Source of the DNA: Lateolabrax maculatus
Taxonomy: Eukaryota > Chordata > Actinopteri > Acropomatiformes > Lateolabracidae
Direction of reading: 5' to 3'
Length of the DNA: 64,000 nt
Assembly (NCBI GenBank): GCA_031216445.1
Contig: CM062208.1
Location: 3,570,501-3,634,500, forward strand
The position numbers and the translations under genes are program-made. This document shows positions 58,501-64,000 of the stretch, piece by piece. Every line of letters begins with the position of its first letter. Positions within the stretch are counted from its first letter, which is position 1. A model generated the notes under the pieces. That model did no database searches and was not told where the DNA came from. It worked only from the letters and a program-made list of their open reading frames with translations.

Positions 58501-59732
58501 ACACATACAAAGGATATTTAGAGGGTGGTGCATGTGATCCATAAGAACGTAGTTATTAATGTAGTTCTTTGCAGTAACTTTTACCCCTTTCCTCCTGGAC
58601 TCCTGCACAGGGGTGGGCGGGGCTGGAGGCGGGGGTACATCCTCCACAGTGATCAGGAAATCCTGATTTGTTAGTGCTACAGTTGAACCCGTCTCTCCAG
58701 CGTGCAGGGACAGTCCTACGGGATGAGAGGCAAAGATAAATCTTCCTATGGGACAAGAAAAAGCAAGCCCAAGCCAAGTCGTCATCATCTTGTTACTGTG
58801 TATTACCCTCAGTGGTTTGAGGCTCCGGTGCCAGGGCAGGTCCGGGGCTGGAGGTGGCCGTGGGGGGCGGATGTATCTGTATGGGAGCGGGCGGGGCCGG
58901 GGGCGGAGTGTATTTGAAGGCCTTGAGGTTGTTGATGATGTGGTTTCCAACCAGCGTGCTGCGACCAAAGGCACGCCAGTCGACAACAGTGATACTGAGA
59001 GGAGGATGGAGCTGTTCGTTCTCTGGTAGCTCCTACAGGACAGCAGAGTACAGAAACACAAATACAGTCCACGAATTATCCAATAAAAGTATTGATTCCC
59101 CGGTCCGACTCGATCCAGGGACGCCGTGGTGGCAACACTACATGGCCAAAAGTATGTGGACACCAGAACATTAGATCTGTATGTGTTTGTCACCATCTCT
59201 CTATCAGCTTTCCACCAGATTTATGTTACTGTTTAAATATCATATGTGTACAGGGGTGTCCAGGTATATTTGGCCATATAATGTATGCAAACCAATGGAC
59301 CTCCGCCATGCTGTACTGAATGATTTACTATAATGGCTGGATTAGTCTTACCAGCTCTATGACATCAACCAGCACGGTGAAGTTTGGGTTGGACTTGTAC
59401 TTCTGAATGACAGAGGAACGCAGTGTTTTACCGGCGCACTCTATGAAGACCTAGAGAAAGAGAGAAGGGGTTTAACATTTAATTTCATGGGTTTCACCAT
59501 CTGTTTTTCATCACTTCTGTCTTTCACATTCTCCAAATCTTTCCTTCTTCTAATGTGTAAATTAACTGCATATCAGCATCCCATTTCCCAGTTGTGATGG
59601 ATTTCTTCCTTTTTTTGTCACTCACTCAGGAGCCACAGTGGTCCATTCAGTCACATCCTAAAATATGGACTCTCGAGGAAGCAGAGCCCAAAATCGGACG
59701 CAGCTTGTTCGTGTCACTTGTATTTGTTTGTT

Positions 59733-59771
<39 letters not shown>

Positions 59772-60954
59772 CTGTGGGCGATCAACAGTCAGGAACTGAA
59801 CCTTCTTCAGCTCCCTCAAACCCCAGAATAACACCTGGTGGAGAGAGCACACACACACACACAAAGGTTTGTTATAGCTATGGGTTGGATAATGAGACCA
59901 AAAGTGTAATTTATTGGTTACGTTAAAATTTCATAACAGTGCTGTTGTGTAAAAACAATGTACCTCTAACCTCACAGCTCAGTGATGTTAATGTCAGTGT
60001 GTTTTTATCCCAGAAAAAATCTTTTAAAACTGGGTCACAAATATATAGTCTGAATTTTGAAAAAGCCTCACACAACCTCCATTCTGTAGGTGCTGAGAAC
60101 GGGTCTGATGTTGGCAGGAACCGTGTAGGTGCCTCCCTCCTGCTCCTCTAACGCCGGCAGGCTCCGCTCTCCATAATCTGGGACCTACACATTTCATCAC
60201 AATGACGCTTCTTCAGTATTAGTTCTTCATTATTGTTTCAAACGGCGTCATCGTGATGGAAGGTGAGAGTTTACTGAGGCGACTGTGACTTGTGACTGAC
60301 CTGCAGCAGTTCAAACGCAGCCAGCAGGTCCCCCCCCGGCTGACTGCCAAAGTGCAGCGGGCTGTACTGCAGAGTCGGAGGTGTGTAGGGGTCAGAGGAC
60401 AACCGGACCTCGGGCACCGCCACCGTGGCCCCCAGATACTCCGCCTTACCCTGCGCTCGGCAGGGGACAGGGTGAGATCGGAGGAAGTACAATTCAAGAT
60501 ATGTAAAACAACGATTAAACCATCACTTGATCAATCTACCAGTCCGTCCGTCTGTCTGTCTACACAGTATTACCAGTGCGTCGTCGTCGTACACTTCGAT
60601 GAGAATGCGTGGCGGCTCCTGCTGGATGTGCTGCAGATCTCCAATCAGCCGCAGGTGTTTCATCTGTAAACACTGGTTCCATGTCGGACTGAGAGTCTGA
60701 CTGATCACCTGACAGCAACACACACACACACACACACACACACCACTCAAATTATCAAATCAGACCTGATTCAGGAGACACAAACTTATTTCAAAGTTTT
60801 ATTTTAATATAATATTAGACTCTTTCTCTGAGTGTAATCATCAATGCAAAAGTCTCAAATTAAAAAGATTACATGAGAGGCACAAACCGCAGTCTGACCC
60901 CGGCAGCTAGACCAGTATACCAGAGAAACTGTATTGATGTCCTAGAAACACACA

Positions 60955-60989
<35 letters not shown>

Positions 60990-63684
60990 ACATTGGTGGT
61001 TTGGCTGTGTGACAGAAAGGTGACTCGAGCAAAAGGGTCCGACAGGCCGGAGCTGTCGGCGGCGATCAGACCACGAGCCTGATACATGTGGCACCTCAGC
61101 TGGAACTTGTTCTGCTCTGGAGATACAGACACACACGCACACACACAACGAGACTTTAAAGCATCAGTTTACACACATCACAAACACATAGTGGTTCACC
61201 TACCATTAGTGATATTTAACTTGAAATTCAAGTGAAACCTAATGTAGCTGTGATGTTATGGATCTGAAGGTACCTTTCCTGTAAATTGTATTATCCAGAC
61301 ATTTAAATGCCAAAGGCAAATAATACATACAGAATTAAGTTTACTATCTTAGCCTTAGCAGTTAGAAAGTAAGTATAGACATTTGCATTGTGTGAATTTC
61401 AAAGGCAAAATGCCAAAATTCACTAAAGAAATGGAGGGATTGTAATAATCTGTCTGTCTCTCACCTGTGCAGAGAAGGTATGTTGGAGGGTTGCTGGCGT
61501 CAGTGCTCCCTGTGGCCGGGCTGAATCCTGCAGGTAGGTCGTCCAGCATGTGGCCGGAGTCTGAACAGGCTCCGTACCACAGATACACATCCAGCTTCGC
61601 TTGGACGGACAGGCCTGCAACACGCTTGCCTGGAGGCTGCACAGATGCAAAAACTCATGTATGTTAGCAGTTTTTCTCTGCCGGCCTTCCTGCATTCAAA
61701 CATACGACAGTTTTAAGCTCCGTGCATGCATGTTCACCTTTAGAAACAGTGTTACTATCTTGCCACAGAGGACTCCTCGGGCCTCCTGGGTGCTGGAGTA
61801 CAGCAGGTCTCTGGCTCGGACCCGAGCGTACGCGACGCGCTTGTTGTTACTCAGCAACCACACGAAGACGTCGGGCACTGTGTGCTGAGGCTGCAGAGTG
61901 TGAAGGCATGTTAGGATGTACAAGGTGAGTGGAGAAAACAGCGACGTCTTGCACACAAATTGTCAGGATGTGCACGAGAAACACACACACGCACACACAC
62001 ACACACACACACAAACAGGGTGAGTCACGTACCTCCTCCACAAGAAAGCGTAGTTTGTTTGTGAGTTTTGTGGCGTCCTGCAGCATTTCTTTCACACCTC
62101 CAATTTTTCTCTTCCTCTCTCCCAAGGACTCGGCCTCTCCTATAATACTCTCCTGCAACACACACACACACACACACACATTGTTGTAATGCATGATTCC
62201 TGCACATTTCTGGTGCAACACATTTTATATGAACTGCTGAACTGGAAAAAAAACCCCTTGTGCCTCCCCCCATGAAACATCTCACGTTTGCCACTAAAAA
62301 CCAGCCCGCCGATGTTGGCAGTCCAAATGAATAACAAATCCAGAAACCCACTACACTGTAAAACTAAAACTAAATATACTAAGAAGACTTGATCTTATGT
62401 AAGATGTAAACCAATTGTTGAAACCTTTTTTCCACCAGAGAAACAGCCCTATTTGATTAAAAAGAAGCTTTGTATGAATCTTACACAACTGCTATTCTGA
62501 GTGTGGACAAACAATTAATTAAAAAACATTTTTAACAAAATGGACAGACCAGCGTTGACAATCTTTATCCTCTTGTTAAGTGTTGGCAAAACAAACATTA
62601 ACACACGCAAGAAACTGTTGCAGCAGCAAAACATTTTACTTATTACTTTTTAGGACTTAAAGATTCTGGATCTGTTCGTGGGAAATGGTTAAGAGAGAGA
62701 GGGAGATTCCCTGAAGGCCTCAAGGCAAAGACGTAGCTGTTGTTTCAGTGTGTGTGTGTGTTTCTGTGTGTGTGTTTCTGTGCATGTCAGGTTCCCCCAC
62801 CAGTTCCTGTTTACACATGGTGAGGCGTTTCTTGTCCAGCTGCGTCAGGTAGCTCGACTTTAGCTCTGCCTTCAACTTGGCCTCCGCTGCTGCTATGAAA
62901 CTCCTGCAGAAGACCACACAACGCACATTTAACACGGTCAGAATGAGATGCAGAGGTCTGGAATGGTCACCTTTTTAATTCCACTTGCAGGGCATGCAGA
63001 ACAATTTACAATTATTAATGAACTATTATGAATTATTATTATTATTTCTTGTAATTTTCAAGTATTTACATTGGGAATGGCAAAGTTCAAAAAATGACAA
63101 AGTACGTATTGATGCTTTTTGTTTGGAAAATATCACGCAACTGCTTCTACACCAGATATACTGTGTGTTTTAAATGGTGAATTACAACAACATCATTGAG
63201 ATGTCAAGGATTCAAATGAGTTCAGCATAAACAATATGAAGTCGCTCAAGTTGTTTCAACAGGACTTAACCACATGACGTCCTATAAAAGTCAAAACACC
63301 ACACGGAGATCCCAGACAGTCAAATGCTGTTGAATATATTTGTAACTACATTTCTGTCTTGTCCCAGTTATGATACCTTTATATACTTTGGAGCAATGAG
63401 AAGCTTTAATTGGCCATAAGTGATTTAAAACGTTTCTATTAAAAAACAACATAAGGTTTCAGATTGTCGTCCATGTTGGGTTTTTATAAAGAAAGTATAA
63501 AACAATGCTGTTAAAATGTTTCCACCATTGTAGCAGTGAGACACAAACGGTCTTGTTGTGGTCTGGTTAGATTTCCTGAATACCTGGCGTCCATACAGAA
63601 TTCTTTGAGAATGATTCTGAGCATTTGCTCCGCCCCTGGATCTGACTTCTTGTGTAGTTCGGCTGCAGTGGCCACACCCTCCTC
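51594..63684 (-). CDS. fer1l6: FER1L6 ferlin, 3' 30 exons (5' end outside window)
   Basis: Type II ferlin: multi-C2, C-terminal membrane anchor, vesicle fusion family. Exons (5' to 3'): 63684-63584, 62903-62801, 62152-62033, 61890-61738, 61636-61465, 61116-60992, 60708-60574, 60450-60301, 60184-60077, 59834-59772, 59450-59352, 59032-58807, 58715-58585, 58483-58361, 58267-58222, 57050-57006, 56418-56324, 56236-56108, 56025-55894, 55186-55059, 54943-54773, 54662-54508, 54282-54140, 53614-53526, 53410-53312, 53134-53014, 52922-52802, 52717-52560, 52432-52332, 51774-51594; phases close, 1,240 aa. FerA/FerB (VPDVFVWLLSNNKRVAYAR), C2D (SGLSDPFARV), STKRRRRTIADESAE..DWWSKYYAS, C2E (ADPDGKADPYIVI), C2F (WDFETLSSDDFLG), anchor (NPFKCFFH, KKYIIIALVLLITMLF). 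FER1L6 fits better than otoferlin. C2A-C2C lie outside. Confidence 0.93.
52521..52557. repeat. (GT)n at the fer1l6 donor of exon 52717-52560
   Basis: On the sense strand the donor reads ACG|GTACACACAC and continues as an uninterrupted CA run. Confidence 0.9.
55445..55530 (+). mobile_element. LINE 3' tail in a fer1l6 intron
   Basis: CAGATTGTAAAGTCCTCTGAGG, AATTTGTGATATG and GGACTATGTAAATAAAATTGAC match the tail at 23635-23725. The 55230-55880 intron is otherwise free of exons. Confidence 0.65.
57236..57305 (-). repeat. L1-like border repeat in a fer1l6 intron
   Basis: Read on the minus strand: GGTGGCTGTGGTGTGCAGC, TTGCCAATAAAAAAGGCAG, AAGAAGAAGAG. This is the same family as 44057-44105. A second AGAAG run is at 58047-58072 in the same intron. 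Confidence 0.45.
59737..59769. repeat. (GT)n at the fer1l6 donor of exon 59834-59772
   Basis: Sense strand CACAG|GTACACAC followed by about 15 CA units. Confidence 0.9.
60716..60743. repeat. (CA)n at a fer1l6 acceptor
   Basis: Sense strand GTGTGTGTTGCTGTCAG, the acceptor of exon 60708-60574. Confidence 0.85.
60948..60988. repeat. (CA)n at the donor of exon 61116-60992
   Basis: Sense strand AAT|GTAAGTGTGTGTG; the GT run begins at the fifth intron base. Confidence 0.9.
61980..62012. repeat. (CA)n near the donor of exon 62152-62033
   Basis: About 15 units, 20 bp into the intron. A further run at 62157-62180 sits directly before the acceptor of the same exon, so the exon is bracketed by microsatellites. 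Confidence 0.9.
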
Positions 63685-64000
63685 CTAAAAGACCAGAAAT
63701 GTATTAGTCTTCATGGTAGGATGCCTGTGGAAACTGTTAATGGAGTCATGAAGTATATTTTTAAAAGCCAGAACATATAGTGACTTTTCACCATAACAAC
63801 TAAGTCAGGTGAGTCTGTGAAGATGCACAGTTTCATAGTTCTGTTCAATCAGACCCTGTTTTAGCACCCTCTTCAGCTAAGCAGAGGATTTTTCAAATTT
63901 CCATAATGGAGCAACACATCAGTTGTTGACGTTCTGATAAAATTCAAATAGTATAAATAACATGGTATGAAAGTGTGAGTGCCTGTGTGTGTGTGTGTGT
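63685..64000. other. fer1l6 intron at the window edge
   Basis: Intronic sequence ending in a (GT)n run from 63985. No further exon is visible before the edge. Confidence 0.5.

Noticed and set aside
1..64000. CRISPR arrays, operons or ribosome binding sites
   Set aside because: Vertebrate gene structure throughout; the only short tandem arrays are microsatellites.

Overview
This window comes from a teleost genome, probably a percomorph-like fish. Coding exons are split by short GT-AG introns and the intergenic DNA is AT-rich with many (CA)n tracts. The transposon relics are typical of fish (Tc1-like, hAT-like, L2/Rex-like LINE, tRNA-derived SINE). The chemoreceptors are of teleost type. Nothing indicates a prokaryote, virus or plasmid.

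Left part (about 0.1-22 kb): five intact two-exon trace amine-associated receptor (TAAR) genes, four on + (132-1308, 8654-9861, 11787-13237, 18534-19883) and one on - (15102-16607). All keep Asp at 5.42 in TM5. Only the 8.65 kb gene also keeps Asp 3.32. This is the pattern of the large teleost 'class III' TAAR clade. The 11.8 and 18.5 kb genes lie in two copies of a ~3.1-3.6 kb duplication. The second copy sits between two fragments (about 17.8-18.2 and 21.9-22.1 kb) of a gene resembling fish tyrosine-recombinase/SET-domain proteins. A Tc1-like relic framed by a large inverted repeat lies at 2.4-4.9 kb.

Middle (22-30 kb): gene-poor, with LINE and SINE relics, microsatellites, a 25-bp hairpin at 22.6 kb, and one intact single-exon odorant receptor on - (28862-29803). 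A broken relative of that receptor lies at 42.3-42.6 kb.

Right part (31-64 kb): three multi-exon genes. kiaa2012 (+, 24 coding exons, 31496-41927) encodes a 1,242-aa protein ending in a Glu/Arg-rich helix. An unnamed coiled-coil/basic nuclear-type protein (+, 9 coding exons, 45313-49863) follows. The 3' 30 exons of fer1l6 (-, 51594-63684) encode the last 1,240 residues of a type II ferlin, with its 5' exons beyond the right edge. For all three genes I read the exons from splice sites, and the reading phases close exactly across every junction.

The receptors suggest an olfactory amine/odorant locus. The right-hand genes are unrelated neighbours, so there is no operon-like logic. The most unusual content is the TAAR intron: a GC 5' splice site in four of five genes, and intron ends that repeat each other as if the intron arose by tandem duplication.
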